A stretch of 64,000 bases of DNA from Ereboglobus luteus (GCF_003096195.1 NZ_CP023004.1:1282501-1346500); one strand, 5' to 3'. Numbered from the stretch's first letter, positions 35,366-44,850 are shown. Numbers and translations are program-made. Notes: generated from the letters alone by a model not told the origin.

Positions 35366-36058
35366 ATGATTACAAAAAAACTCGCCATCGTTTTGCTCGC
35401 CATCCTCACACTGGGAACAGGCCACCTGTTCGCACAAAAGAAAAACGGCCCCGTCGTTGAAAAGATGACCGGCAACAACGGCAATTTTATCCGCACCGCC
35501 AATTACACTAACAACGTGTTGAACGGACCCTACTCGGAAGTTTTTGAGAAGGGCGGAAAAACCAAAAGCTCCGGCCAATACACGCTCGGCAAAAAGACGG
35601 GGCGCTGGGATTACGGCAAAAGCGACGGCGCCAAAACGCTGACCGAGGTTTACAACGCAACCGGCGGCCTCACCCAAAAGATCACCTATTACAGCAACGG
35701 TAAACCGAACGCCGAAACCGAATACAAAAACGGCAAACTCCACGGCGTGACCAAAAAATACGACCAGGACGGCTCGTTAAAAAGCGAGACAACCTACGCC
35801 AACGGCAAGGAGCACGGAAAACAAACGCAGCACATCACAAGCACTTCGGGAAACTACGTTTGCGTTTCCCATTATCAAAACGGCCGGAAGCACGGCGAAT
35901 ATTCGGAGCAATACCAAAAAACCGGCAACCTCAAGGCCAAGGGCCAATACAAGCAGGATAAAAAGGACGGCGTCTGGATTTACGGCGAAGCCGGCGGAAA
36001 AAAGACCCGAGAAGAAACCTACACCGAAGGCAAGCTGGTTGACACCAAGAAGCTCTAA
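35366..36058 (+). CDS. Secreted YwqK/MORN-like repeat protein
   Basis: About 230 residues with a Sec signal peptide (MITKKLAIVLLAILTLGTGHLFAQ). The mature part is built from repeated units of about 22 residues with the pattern Y-x-NG-K-x-x-G (YSNGKPNAETEY, YKNGKLHGVTKKY, YANGKEHGKQ, YQNGRKHGEYSE), the YwqK-family (MORN-related) beta-hairpin repeat. Despite a database name of toxin-antitoxin antitoxin, such exported repeats more likely act in envelope or surface interaction. Earlier in-frame starts up to 35261 are less likely because they precede the signal peptide. Confidence 0.85.
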   Translation: MITKKLAIVLLAILTLGTGHLFAQKKNGPVVEKMTGNNGNFIRTANYTNNVLNGPYSEVFEKGGKTKSSGQYTLGKKTGRWDYGKSDGAKTLTEVYNATGGLTQKITYYSNGKPNAETEYKNGKLHGVTKKYDQDGSLKSETTYANGKEHGKQTQHITSTSGNYVCVSHYQNGRKHGEYSEQYQKTGNLKAKGQYKQDKKDGVWIYGEAGGKKTREETYTEGKLVDTKKL

Positions 36059-36187
36059 GCGCTCGCGCGGCGCGCAAAGGCGTCGGCGCCGACTTCGCGT
36101 TGAGCCGCAATTGTGTGAATAAGTCTTTCCGCAAACAGCTTTACACAAAAACGCGGCGGGTGTTTGCTTTGCGCTCATTCATCAATT

Positions 36188-36559
36188 GTGAAGTTTCCAC
36201 GTATCAACGCCTTTTTTCTCGCGATCATAGCGACGGTAATGCTTGTCGCGGCGGGTTATTTTGGCTGGCGGTATGTCGAGCTGCGCCGCCAGAACGCGGA
36301 GCTCCAACGCAACAAGGACCGGCTTTCCACGCTCTTTGACGAGCAAAGCGAAAAGCTTCGCGAAAGCCAGCGCATCCTCGATCGCCTAAGCAAGGATCCC
36401 GAGTTCGTCGAGATGATCATCCGTCGCCGCCTTGGCTACGCCAAGCCCGGCGAGGTGATTTATAACTTCGAGGAACCCGCGCCCGGAGACCCCCTGCTCG
36501 TGCCCGCGCCGGTCGAAAACATTCCCGCCCCGCCGCCACCGCAACAACCGCAGCGTTGA
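36188..36559 (+). CDS. FtsB/DivIC-like septum formation initiator
   Basis: About 123 residues: one N-terminal transmembrane helix (FFLAIIATVMLVAAGYFGW), a coiled coil (ELRRQNAELQRNKDRLSTL) and the short conserved region EFVEMIIRRRLGYAKPGEVIYNF, which is the DivIC/FtsB signature. These bitopic proteins bridge the divisome with FtsL and FtsQ. The Pro-rich C-terminal tail is unusual. GTG 36188 is chosen as start; TTG or other codons upstream to 36164 are possible. Precedes the UDPGP gene on the same strand by about 180 bases. Confidence 0.87.
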   Translation: MKFPRINAFFLAIIATVMLVAAGYFGWRYVELRRQNAELQRNKDRLSTLFDEQSEKLRESQRILDRLSKDPEFVEMIIRRRLGYAKPGEVIYNFEEPAPGDPLLVPAPVENIPAPPPPQQPQR

Positions 36560-36736
36560 GGACTGGCGCGTTTTTTTAACGCGCGCGTGTTTGCCGGCTG
36601 ATTTGCGCGAGTGAATTTTTGAGGGAAACCACTGGTGGCCGGTTCGGGCTTCGCGTGCGTCATATAAGCATTGCACCCGCGCATGTGTTTTTTTGAATAC
36701 ACCCTCACGCTAAACATCGGACAACAACGACCGCCA

Positions 36737-38173
36737 ATGGCCACACCAGAAATCATCGAAGCCTTTCAACGCGCCGGGCAAGGACACGTCTTTGCCTTCT
36801 ACAACGAACTCGCCCCCGCCGAACGCGAACGCCTCCTCGCCGACGCCGCCGAGATCGACCTCGCCGAAATCGCGCGCCTCCACAAGACGCTTGTCGCCGA
36901 CGGAGCCTCCGCCGCGCTGAACCTCGAAGGCCTCGCCCCCGCGCCCTACGAGCCGCTTCCCGAAAACGGCGGCGACACCGACGCTTGGGCCGCCGCCAAA
37001 ACCGCCGGCGAGGAGGCGCTCCGCGCCGGACGCGTCGCCGCCTTCGTCGTTGCCGGCGGACAGGGCACGCGCCTCGGCTACAACGGCCCGAAAGGCTCCT
37101 TCCCCGTCACCCCGCTCAAAAACAAAACACTCTTCCAAGTCTTCGCCGAAAAAATCCGCGCCGCGGGCCTTCGCTACGGAAAACCCATCCACTGGTTCAT
37201 CATGACCAGCCACGCGAACCACACCGCCACCGAGGCCTTCTTCAAGCAGCACGACTACTTCGGCCTCGCGCCCGCCCGCGTGCATCTTTTCCGCCAGGGC
37301 CGCATGCCCGCGATTTCGCCCGACGGCAAAATCCTCCTCGAAACCAAGTCCGCCATCGCCATGTCCCCCGACGGACACGGCGGCTCGCTCCGCGCCCTCC
37401 AGCGCAGCGGCGCGCTCGACATCATGCAGCGCGAAGGCATCGACATTCTCAGCTATTTCCAAGTCGACAATCCGCTCATCCGCATCATCGACCCCGCCTT
37501 CATCGGCTGGCACCTCGCCCGCCGCTCCGAAATGTCCTCGAAAATGATTCCCAAGGCCTACGCCGAGGAAAAAGTCGGTCACTTCTGCACGCAAAACGAC
37601 CGCACCGTCGTCATCGAATACTCCGACCTCCCGATGGAAATGCAGCGCGAAACCGATCCCGCCACCGGCAAGCTCCGCTACATCGCCGGCAGCATCGCCA
37701 TCCATGTTTTGGACACGCAATTCATCCGCCGCATGGCGGGGGGAGCCGCCGGCGGCCACGAAGTCGCGCTTCCCTTCCACCGCGCCGACAAAAAAATCCC
37801 CACGATCGACGCCGACGGCAACCCGGTGAAACCCGACAAGCCCAACGGCATAAAATTCGAAATGTTCGTCTTCGACGCCGTCCCGCACGCCAAGAACGCC
37901 GTCATCATCGAAACCCGCCGCGCCGACGATTTCAGCCCGGTGAAAAACGCCGAGGGCCTGGACTCGCCCAAAACCTGCCGCGACGACCAGCTCCGCCAAT
38001 TCGCCCGTTGGTTAAAGCAAGTCGGCGCGCCCGTTGAAACCGACGCCACCGGCCTGCCCGGCATTACCGTGGAAGTGTCACCACTTTTTGGATACGACGA
38101 GGAAACCTTCGCCCAATCCTGGGACCGCTTCCCCTCCAAGCCCGCCATCACCGACGGATTGTATCTCGAGTAA
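36737..38173 (+). CDS. UDPGP family UTP-sugar-1-phosphate uridylyltransferase
   Basis: About 478 residues of the eukaryote-like UDPGP family. The nucleotide-binding signature is VVAGGQGTRLGYNGPKGSFP; a second motif is FMTSHANHTATEAFF-like (MTSHAN) and the active-site stretch ends FQVDNPLIRIIDPAFIGWH. The sequence resembles UDP-N-acetylglucosamine/galactosamine pyrophosphorylase more than UDP-glucose pyrophosphorylase, but the sugar cannot be fixed. ATG 36737 is chosen; the upstream 22 codons have no similarity. It is followed by a phosphohexomutase with 121 bases of repetitive DNA between. Together they could turn hexose-6-P into a UDP-sugar for cell-wall or surface glycans. Confidence 0.88.
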   Translation: MATPEIIEAFQRAGQGHVFAFYNELAPAERERLLADAAEIDLAEIARLHKTLVADGASAALNLEGLAPAPYEPLPENGGDTDAWAAAKTAGEEALRAGRVAAFVVAGGQGTRLGYNGPKGSFPVTPLKNKTLFQVFAEKIRAAGLRYGKPIHWFIMTSHANHTATEAFFKQHDYFGLAPARVHLFRQGRMPAISPDGKILLETKSAIAMSPDGHGGSLRALQRSGALDIMQREGIDILSYFQVDNPLIRIIDPAFIGWHLARRSEMSSKMIPKAYAEEKVGHFCTQNDRTVVIEYSDLPMEMQRETDPATGKLRYIAGSIAIHVLDTQFIRRMAGGAAGGHEVALPFHRADKKIPTIDADGNPVKPDKPNGIKFEMFVFDAVPHAKNAVIIETRRADDFSPVKNAEGLDSPKTCRDDQLRQFARWLKQVGAPVETDATGLPGITVEVSPLFGYDEETFAQSWDRFPSKPAITDGLYLE

Positions 38174-38181
38174 TTTTTTAA

Positions 38182-38256
38182 TTAACCACGGAGAGCACGG
38201 AGAAACACAGAGAAACCAATTCTGACTCCGTGCCCCTCCGTGCTCTCCGTGGTTAA
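38182..38256. repeat. Intergenic 21-bp perfect inverted repeat
   Basis: Arms 38182-38202 and 38236-38256 are perfect reverse complements around a 33-base loop. They begin with the CCACGGAGAGCACGGAG type unit known as dispersed repeats in environmental genomes. The loop is A+G-rich. Confidence 0.9.
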
Positions 38257-38260
38257 AACA

Positions 38261-38294
38261 ATTCCGCATTCCGAAATCCGCATTCCGCATTCCC
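38261..38294. repeat. Short ATTCCGCATTCCG-type repeat tract
   Basis: A run of related units ending directly at the phosphohexomutase ATG. A similar tract lies at about 47409-47440 just before the ABC permease gene, which makes this a dispersed repeat placed next to start codons. Confidence 0.75.
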
Positions 38295-40274
38295 ATGAGC
38301 ACTCTCAAAAAAATCCAAGCCGCCGCCAAGTCCGGCGCGCTCCTCCCCTCCACCGCCACCAATCTCGCCGACTGGCTCGCCGCATCACTCCCCGAATGGG
38401 CCGTCGCCAGCATCGGTGAGCTCGTTGAAAAACAAGCCTGGCCCGAACTCAACGACCGCTTTTACCGCTACCTCGAATTCGGCACCGGCGGCATGCGCGG
38501 ACGCACCATCGGCGCCGTTCCCGCCGCCGCCGAAACCGGCAAGCTCTCGCCGCTCGGCACACCCGAGCACGCCGCCATCGGCAGCAACGTCCTCAACGAC
38601 TTCACGCTCATCCGCGCCGTCATCGGCCTCTACCGCTACACGGCGAAGTTTCTCGCCACGCAAAACCGCGCCGATTCGCCCAAACTCGTCATCGCGCACG
38701 ACGTGCGCCACTTCTCGCGCCACTTCTGCGAACTCGCCGCCTCCACTTGGACGCGCCTCGGCGGCACCGCCTGCATCTTCGACGGCCCGCGCTCCACGCC
38801 GCAACTCAGCTTCAGCGTCCGCTATCTCAAGGCCCACGCCGGCGTCGTCATCACCGCCAGCCACAACCCCCCGCACGACAACGGCTTCAAGGCCTACTTC
38901 GAGGACGGCGCGCAAGTCATCGCCCCGCACGACAAAGGCATCGTCGCCGAAGTCAACGCCGTCCCCCTCTCCGAACTCGGCGCCTACCTCGACAAAGATC
39001 TGGCGCGTGTCATCACGCTCACGCCCGCCGCCGATGCCGCCTACCACGCCGTCGCCGCCGAATCCATCATCGACAAAACCGTTTTCAAAAAAGCGAAACT
39101 CAAAGTCGCCTTCACCAACATCCACGGCACCGGCGCCATCGCCTCGGTTCCCCTCCTCAAAGCCGCCGGCGCGCTCGTTACCCACGTCCCGCAACAAGCC
39201 GCGCAAGACCCGCGCTTCCCCACCGTCAAATCGCCCAACCCCGAAAACGCCGAGGCGCTCTCCATTGCCGTCGCTCTTGCCGAAAAAAACAAACTCGACG
39301 TCGTCCTTGCCACCGACCCCGACTGCGACCGCATGGGTGTCGCCGTGCGCAACAAAGCCGGCAAAATGGAACTCCTCACCGGCAACCAAGTCGGCGCGCT
39401 CTTTGCCGACTACCGCATCACGAAACTCAAGCAACTCGGCCGCATTCCGAAAAAAGGCGGTAAAAACATCGCCCTCATCAAAACCTTCGTGACGACCCCG
39501 CTTCAGGACGCCATTGGCGCGGCCCACGGCGTAAAAGTCATCAACACCCTCACCGGCTTCAAATGGATCGCCGCAAAAATCCGCCGCTACGAGGAACAAC
39601 TCAAGGCGAGCCTCCTCGCCAAGGAAGGCATCGCGCTCGACTACGACCGCACCCCGCACGCCACCCGCGCCAAACTCCTCCAAAAACACAGCACCTATTT
39701 CATCTTCGGAAACGAGGAAAGCTACGGCTATCTCGACGGCGACGACGTGCGCGACAAGGACGGCAACACCGCCTGCCTCATGTTCGCCGAACTCTGCGCC
39801 TACGTGAAATCGCGCAAACTCACCGTGCCCGAATACCTTGATGAAATCTACCGCAAGCACGGTTACTTCATGGAAGGCGTGATCAACATCTACTATGAAG
39901 GCGCGACCGGCGCGGCGAAAATCAAGCGCATCCTGGAAACCTACCGCGCGCGCCCCCCGAAAAAATTCGGCGACATCGCGGTGAAGAAATTCCAGGACTT
40001 CGGACGCGCGAAAATCCTCGACGCCGACGGCGAGCGCATCCCCGCGCAAGACCTCTATTTTGTGACCCTCGCCAACGGCTACACCTTCGCCGCCCGCGGC
40101 AGCGGCACCGAGCCAAAAATCAAGTTCTACATCTTCGCCAACGCAAAGAATCAGAAGCCGGCAAAAGGCAAAAAGAAACCCACCCTCGCCGAAACAAAAG
40201 CCGCCGTAAAAGCCGAGCTGGAACGCGTAAAAACCCTAATCGAAACCGACGCAAGAAACCGCGCGGAATCGTAA
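38295..40274 (+). CDS. Phosphohexomutase (phosphoglucomutase/phosphomannomutase family)
   Basis: 659 residues, alpha-D-phosphohexomutase superfamily. The phosphoserine loop is VVITASHNPPHDNGFK, the metal loop ATDPDCDRMGVAV, the sugar loop GNEESYGYL and the phosphate-binding end RGSGTEPKIKFY. All four signatures are intact. A lysine-rich C-terminal tail (KPAKGKKKPT) is an odd addition. The upstream UDPGP gene makes a likely pair in hexose-6-P to UDP-sugar flow. Start ATG 38295 lies directly after the repeat tract. Confidence 0.94.
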   Translation: MSTLKKIQAAAKSGALLPSTATNLADWLAASLPEWAVASIGELVEKQAWPELNDRFYRYLEFGTGGMRGRTIGAVPAAAETGKLSPLGTPEHAAIGSNVLNDFTLIRAVIGLYRYTAKFLATQNRADSPKLVIAHDVRHFSRHFCELAASTWTRLGGTACIFDGPRSTPQLSFSVRYLKAHAGVVITASHNPPHDNGFKAYFEDGAQVIAPHDKGIVAEVNAVPLSELGAYLDKDLARVITLTPAADAAYHAVAAESIIDKTVFKKAKLKVAFTNIHGTGAIASVPLLKAAGALVTHVPQQAAQDPRFPTVKSPNPENAEALSIAVALAEKNKLDVVLATDPDCDRMGVAVRNKAGKMELLTGNQVGALFADYRITKLKQLGRIPKKGGKNIALIKTFVTTPLQDAIGAAHGVKVINTLTGFKWIAAKIRRYEEQLKASLLAKEGIALDYDRTPHATRAKLLQKHSTYFIFGNEESYGYLDGDDVRDKDGNTACLMFAELCAYVKSRKLTVPEYLDEIYRKHGYFMEGVINIYYEGATGAAKIKRILETYRARPPKKFGDIAVKKFQDFGRAKILDADGERIPAQDLYFVTLANGYTFAARGSGTEPKIKFYIFANAKNQKPAKGKKKPTLAETKAAVKAELERVKTLIETDARNRAES

Positions 40275-40356
40275 AGCTTTTGTAGGGACGCACCTCGCGT
40301 GCACCCTCGTTTACGCAGACGTTGCGACCACGCACGCAAAGAGTTTTCGCATACAA

Positions 40357-40378
40357 GGGCGCGCTGCAAGGCGCGCCC
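40357..40378. terminator. GC hairpin between convergent phosphohexomutase and RCC1 genes
   Basis: Perfect 8-bp stem (40357-40364 with 40371-40378) and 6-base loop placed between converging 3' ends. No clear T-run. Just upstream at 40282-40308 is another GC-rich inverted repeat. Confidence 0.4.
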
Positions 40379-40390
40379 CTTCATGCGCCT

Positions 40391-41896
40391 TCAAAATAAC
40401 GCCTGAAATTTCCTGACGCTGCGAAGCGCGAACATCACGCCAACAGCGCCGAGCCAGAGCAAGCTGGGCGCGCCACCACCACCGCCGCCGGAGCTGTTAT
40501 TACCATTGTTGCCACCGGTGTTGACAGTGAGCACGGCAACCTTGCTGGTAACGGAACCCAACATATTGCCCACAATAACCGTATAGCTGCCTGCATCCGA
40601 TTGTTGCACCGTCGAAATCGTATAGGTAGAGTTTGTGGCACCGGGAATATCCACATTGTTTTTCTGCCACTGATAAGTCGGATTCGGACCTGCGGCGACA
40701 ACTCCAAATGTCACCAATCCGCCGACAGTAACAGGCTGACTGACAGGATGGGTGATGATTATGGGCACAGTGTCACCGGCAATATACACTGGAATGGAAT
40801 TTTGGTTCAAGAGAGCGCTTGCACCCAATTGGCCGAGTATGTTGCTTCCCATGCCCCAGAGCGAACCGTCACTTTTTAGAAACAGGCTATGATACCATCC
40901 AGCGGCCACAGCACTGACATCGGTGGTTACTTTAACGGGTGTGTTATGACTTGTAGTGGTGCCATCACCCAAACGGCCGTCGTCGTTGTTTCCCATCGCC
41001 CAAAGTGTGTTATCATTTTTCACAAACAAACTGTGATTCCAGTTAGCAGCAATTACAGGGCTTACATTGGTAGTTATTTGCGTGGCAGTGCTTTGGGTTG
41101 CATTAGTGCCATTCCCCAACTGACCAGAAGCGTTCCATCCCATAGTCCAAAGTGTGCCGTCGTTTTTTACGAACAGGCTATGATTCCATCCAGCAGCAAT
41201 GGCAATGACGTCGGTGGCTATTTGCACGGGGGTAAACGGATCATCAATGGAGGCTAGCCCCAACTGGCCCGCATCATTGCTTCCCATGCCCCAAAGCGTG
41301 CCGTTGCTTTTAAGAAATAGGCTGTGATCACGCCCGGCAGCCACGGCGATAACGTCAGTGGCCACTTGCACGGGAGTGCTTTGGGTCGAGACGATTGAGG
41401 CATCGCCCAATTGCCCGTATTTGTTGCGCCCCATGGCCCAAAGCGACTTGTCAGCCTTTATGAACAGGCTGTGCTCATACCCAGCAGCCGCGGCAGAAAC
41501 GCCTTCGGCCACCTTTACAGGAGAGCTTCGGTTCACAGTAGTATCATCCCCCAGCTGGCTGTAATCGTTGAGCCCCATAGCCCAAAGCGTGCCGTCATCT
41601 TTTATGAACAAGCTATGCTTACCTCCAGTTGCCACAGTAAGAACACCGACCGCCACTTGATCGGGAGTGGTTCGCTTTGTGGTTGTGCCATCACCCAGCT
41701 CGCCACTGTCGTTATTTCCCGTGGCCCAAAGCGTGCCGTCATCAGTTATATACAAACTATGACAATAACCGGCGGCTATTTTGACGACGCTGACGGCGTT
41801 TGCTTGCGGAGCGGCGACTGCCAAAAGACAGACCGTAAGGATCAGAGGGCGGAGGATGGAGGACATCGATGTTTTGGTGGATATGGAGAGCTTCAT
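40391..41896 (-). CDS. Secreted RCC1-repeat protein with Ig-like domain and C-terminal sorting tail (7 repeats)
   Basis: 501 residues. After a signal peptide (LILTVCLLAVAAPQANA) come seven RCC1 beta-propeller repeats (each about 50 residues with HSLF.K-DGTLW.MG), an Ig-like domain (VTFGVVAAGPNPTYQWQKN) and a C-terminal tail: Gly-rich linker, APSLLWLGAVGVM hydrophobic helix, and a basic end (LRSVRKF). This tripartite tail looks like an exosortase sorting signal. Seven repeats are enough for one propeller. Its tail is nearly identical to that of the larger neighbour. Likely surface or periplasmic; ligand unknown. Confidence 0.88.
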   Translation of the reverse strand: MKLSISTKTSMSSILRPLILTVCLLAVAAPQANAVSVVKIAAGYCHSLYITDDGTLWATGNNDSGELGDGTTTKRTTPDQVAVGVLTVATGGKHSLFIKDDGTLWAMGLNDYSQLGDDTTVNRSSPVKVAEGVSAAAAGYEHSLFIKADKSLWAMGRNKYGQLGDASIVSTQSTPVQVATDVIAVAAGRDHSLFLKSNGTLWGMGSNDAGQLGLASIDDPFTPVQIATDVIAIAAGWNHSLFVKNDGTLWTMGWNASGQLGNGTNATQSTATQITTNVSPVIAANWNHSLFVKNDNTLWAMGNNDDGRLGDGTTTSHNTPVKVTTDVSAVAAGWYHSLFLKSDGSLWGMGSNILGQLGASALLNQNSIPVYIAGDTVPIIITHPVSQPVTVGGLVTFGVVAAGPNPTYQWQKNNVDIPGATNSTYTISTVQQSDAGSYTVIVGNMLGSVTSKVAVLTVNTGGNNGNNSSGGGGGGAPSLLWLGAVGVMFALRSVRKFQALF

Positions 41897-42156
41897 GAGC
41901 GGGTGAAAGTATGGGGTGCTTCCGATTGGTGGGAGTGAGTTGATGGGTTGCTAACGAATTTGTCCTCAACAATTGACCGGCAGGGCTTGTTTTTCAAGCA
42001 GGTAATAGCTCGAGCGGGGTTCTTCCCCGCGCCGGTTACTCAAAATGATGCCAGCGTGAATTGAGAAGCGGACTTAAATGTTTGCGCAGAAAACGGATGC
42101 GGCTTGGGAGCGCGGTCTTTCCCGGGCGATGCAAGCAACACCCCTATATGGTGCGT

Positions 42157-44796
42157 CTATCTTTTCATCGCGCGGCGCAACACAATCATCACGCCAACAG
42201 CGCCGAGCCAGAGCAAGCTGGGCGCGCCACCGCCACCTCCACCACCGGAACTTCCGTCGTTGTTGTTATTTCCACCATTGCCACCGGAGCCGTCGCCGAC
42301 GGTGAGTGTGGCGGCAAAGCTGGTGGCACTGCCTTTTGGATTGGTGGCGACACAGCGATATTGCATACCGCTTAGTTTGGTGGTGGCCGCGGTGATGACG
42401 AGCGTGTCGGTGGCGGCGCCACTGTAGAGAGCGGAGTCCGAAATATCCGCCCAAGACCTGCCGTTGGTCGAGGATTGCCAGCGCAATGACGGCGCAGGAT
42501 CGCCCGAGGCGGCAACGGTGAATGTGACGTTCCATCCGGGCGAAACGGTTTGCGTGGCGGGCGGCGTTTTGATTGCAGGGCCGTCCCCGACAATATGAAA
42601 GGGGATGTTTGAATCCGCGCTCACGCCATCCCCCAACTGCCCGTAGAAATTGTATCCCGTTACCCAAAGCGTGCCGTCGTTTTTCACAAACAGGCTGTGA
42701 TTGTATCCAGCGGCGATGTCTTTGATGTCGGTGGCGACTTGCACGGGGCGGGATCGGGAGTGAACCACACGCGTTCCATCACCCAACTGCCCGTAAAAAT
42801 TATTTCCCATAGCCCAAAGCGTGCCGTCGATTTTTACAAACAGGCTGTGATACTTTCCGGCAGCCATGGCACTGACGTTGGCGGCTATTTGAGTGGCGGG
42901 CTCGTCGTTCTCAGTGTAATTAATCCAAGCACGACCATTGCCCAATTGGCCGTATTCATTGTGCCCAACAGTCCAAAGTGTGCCGCTGCTTTCTAAAAAC
43001 ATACTATGTAGTGATCCAGCAACCACAGTAGAAAAGGAGACATCAGGGGGACCCACTTGCCCCGAAGTATTTGGAACAATGTTCCATCTGCCCAACTGGT
43101 TATAAAAATTATATCCCATGGCCCAAATCGTGCCATCGGTTTTTCTAAACAAGCTGTGAAATTCTCCAGCGGCCACAGTGGAAACATTGCTGCCCACTTG
43201 CACGGGTGTGATTCTATCCTCTTGTGTGCCATCCCCCAACTCGCCGTGGCGATTGTTCCCCATGGCCCAAAGCGAACCGTCGTTTTTCACAAACAGGCTG
43301 TGATATCCTCCGCCCGCGATGGCGATAACGCCTGTGGCCACTCGCACCGGTGTTTTTCGATCTGTAGTCGTGCCATCTCCTAACTGGCCGTAAATGTTAA
43401 GACCCGTAACCCAAAGCGACCCGTCATTTTTCACATACAAACTATGATATTTCCCCGCGGCCGCGGCAACAACCCCAGTGGCTATTCGCACGGGCGTTTT
43501 TCGATCCGTGGTCGTGCCATCTCCCAACTGACCATAAACATTGAGCCCCATAGCCCAAAGCGACCCGTTATCCTTCAGAAACAGACTGTGATGATCACCG
43601 GCAGTTGCCGCAATGACGTTGGTGGCCACTTGTGCGGGAATGCTCCGGCCTGTGTTGGCACCATCGCCTAATTGGCCCGCGTAGTTATATCCCATGCCCC
43701 AAAGTGAACCGTCATTCCTCACAAACAGGCTGTGGCGGCTGCCGGCTGCCACAGCAGTGACTCCAGTTGTCACTTGCACAGGCGTGCCGCGAATTTCGCC
43801 GAGGCCATCTATATTCCCCAGACGACCCGAGGTGTTGTCTCCCATGGCCCAGAGAGAGCCGTCGTTTTTCACAAACAGGCTGTGGTTGTATCCGGCGGCC
43901 ACGGCAACGACACCAGTGGCTATCTGCATATTGGCAATGGAAACATCATCCATTGGTCTGCTGTATAACGAGTTGTCTTTGTAATATCCCATGCCCCAAA
44001 GCGAACCGTCGCTTTTCAGATATAGGCCGTGATATTTTCCCACAGCCACGGCAACGACACCAGAGGCCACTTGTTTGGGGGCGAAAGAGAAAGACTCCTC
44101 CTCATCCAATCGAATACTAGTGCCGTCAAGCAATTCAAACCAATGCTCGTAGACAACGCTGTATCCCATGGTCCAAAGCGTGCCATCGGTTTTCACAAAC
44201 AAGGTGTGATATTCCCCGGTGGCCACAGCCACAACGTCCGTGGCCACTTGTGATGGCAATCTATAATCCGAAGTTGGGGCATCCCCCAATTGGCCGTAGT
44301 AGTAGTCCCACGTCGAACGACCTCCCATGCCCCAAAGCGTGCCGTCGTTTTTCAGAAACAGACTGTGGTGGTTTCCGGCTGTCACAGAAGAGACATTCGT
44401 GTCCACCTGCACGGGTGTTCTTTGTGTCGTGGTCGTGCCGTCGCCCAACTGGCCGGAACTATTACCTCCCATGGCCCAAAGCGTGCCGTCACTCTTCACA
44501 AACAAGCTATGCCCATATCCGGCAGCCGCATCAATGACACCGGTGGCTATTTGCACGGGCGTGCTTCGATTTTCTTTCGTGCCATCGCCCAGCTGGCCGT
44601 TGTAGTTGTATCCCATTCCCCAAAGCACGCCGTCATCGGTTATATACAGCGTGTGATTGTAGCCAGTGGCGACCTTGATAATTTTGGCGGCGTTCACCTG
44701 TGGCGCGGTGGCGGCCAAGGCCAGAAGGCAGAAGCCGGAAGCCAGAACGTGAAGAATGGAGCGCGGGGACATTTTTGTGAATGCGGGGAGTTTCAT
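42157..44796 (-). CDS. Secreted RCC1-repeat protein with Ig-like domain and C-terminal sorting tail (14 repeats)
   Basis: About 879 residues: signal peptide (MSPRSILHVLASGFCLLALAATAPQVNA), 14 RCC1 repeats counted by the HSLF.K-DG.LW motif, an Ig-like domain (NVTFTVAASGDPAPSLRWQSS) and the same Gly-rich, APSLLWLGAVGVM, basic C-terminal tail. Fourteen is exactly double the seven of the neighbour, so two propellers may form. ATG 44796 is chosen; TTG 44826 would add ten residues. A 22-bp perfect palindrome lies just upstream. The repeats may be read as tandem direct repeats at DNA level, about 150 bases each. Confidence 0.88.
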   Translation of the reverse strand: MKLPAFTKMSPRSILHVLASGFCLLALAATAPQVNAAKIIKVATGYNHTLYITDDGVLWGMGYNYNGQLGDGTKENRSTPVQIATGVIDAAAGYGHSLFVKSDGTLWAMGGNSSGQLGDGTTTTQRTPVQVDTNVSSVTAGNHHSLFLKNDGTLWGMGGRSTWDYYYGQLGDAPTSDYRLPSQVATDVVAVATGEYHTLFVKTDGTLWTMGYSVVYEHWFELLDGTSIRLDEEESFSFAPKQVASGVVAVAVGKYHGLYLKSDGSLWGMGYYKDNSLYSRPMDDVSIANMQIATGVVAVAAGYNHSLFVKNDGSLWAMGDNTSGRLGNIDGLGEIRGTPVQVTTGVTAVAAGSRHSLFVRNDGSLWGMGYNYAGQLGDGANTGRSIPAQVATNVIAATAGDHHSLFLKDNGSLWAMGLNVYGQLGDGTTTDRKTPVRIATGVVAAAAGKYHSLYVKNDGSLWVTGLNIYGQLGDGTTTDRKTPVRVATGVIAIAGGGYHSLFVKNDGSLWAMGNNRHGELGDGTQEDRITPVQVGSNVSTVAAGEFHSLFRKTDGTIWAMGYNFYNQLGRWNIVPNTSGQVGPPDVSFSTVVAGSLHSMFLESSGTLWTVGHNEYGQLGNGRAWINYTENDEPATQIAANVSAMAAGKYHSLFVKIDGTLWAMGNNFYGQLGDGTRVVHSRSRPVQVATDIKDIAAGYNHSLFVKNDGTLWVTGYNFYGQLGDGVSADSNIPFHIVGDGPAIKTPPATQTVSPGWNVTFTVAASGDPAPSLRWQSSTNGRSWADISDSALYSGAATDTLVITAATTKLSGMQYRCVATNPKGSATSFAATLTVGDGSGGNGGNNNNDGSSGGGGGGGAPSLLWLGAVGVMIVLRRAMKR

Positions 44797-44828
44797 GCGC
44801 GGGCGAGGTATGGGTTTTGCTTTCAACA

Positions 44829-44850
44829 GCTGGTTCGGCGCCGAACCAGC
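44829..44850. promoter_or_regulatory. 22-bp perfect palindrome upstream of the larger RCC1 gene
   Basis: Perfect dyad with no spacer (arms 44829-44839 and 44840-44850), about 33 bases before the chosen start codon. This is typical of a dimer-binding operator, but a cruciform or mRNA hairpin is also possible. Confidence 0.5.

Noticed and set aside
38385-40049. Very long minus-strand reading frame opposite the phosphohexomutase
   Set aside because: High G+C at third positions leaves antisense frames open; the translation is a low-complexity Gly/Glu/Val pattern with no known family. Similar antisense frames opposite UDPGP, metH and the TonB receptor were rejected for the same reason.
40391-44796. 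Regular DNA repeats suggesting a CRISPR array
   Set aside because: The spacing of about 150 bases, degenerate units and intact reading frame show these are RCC1 protein repeats.
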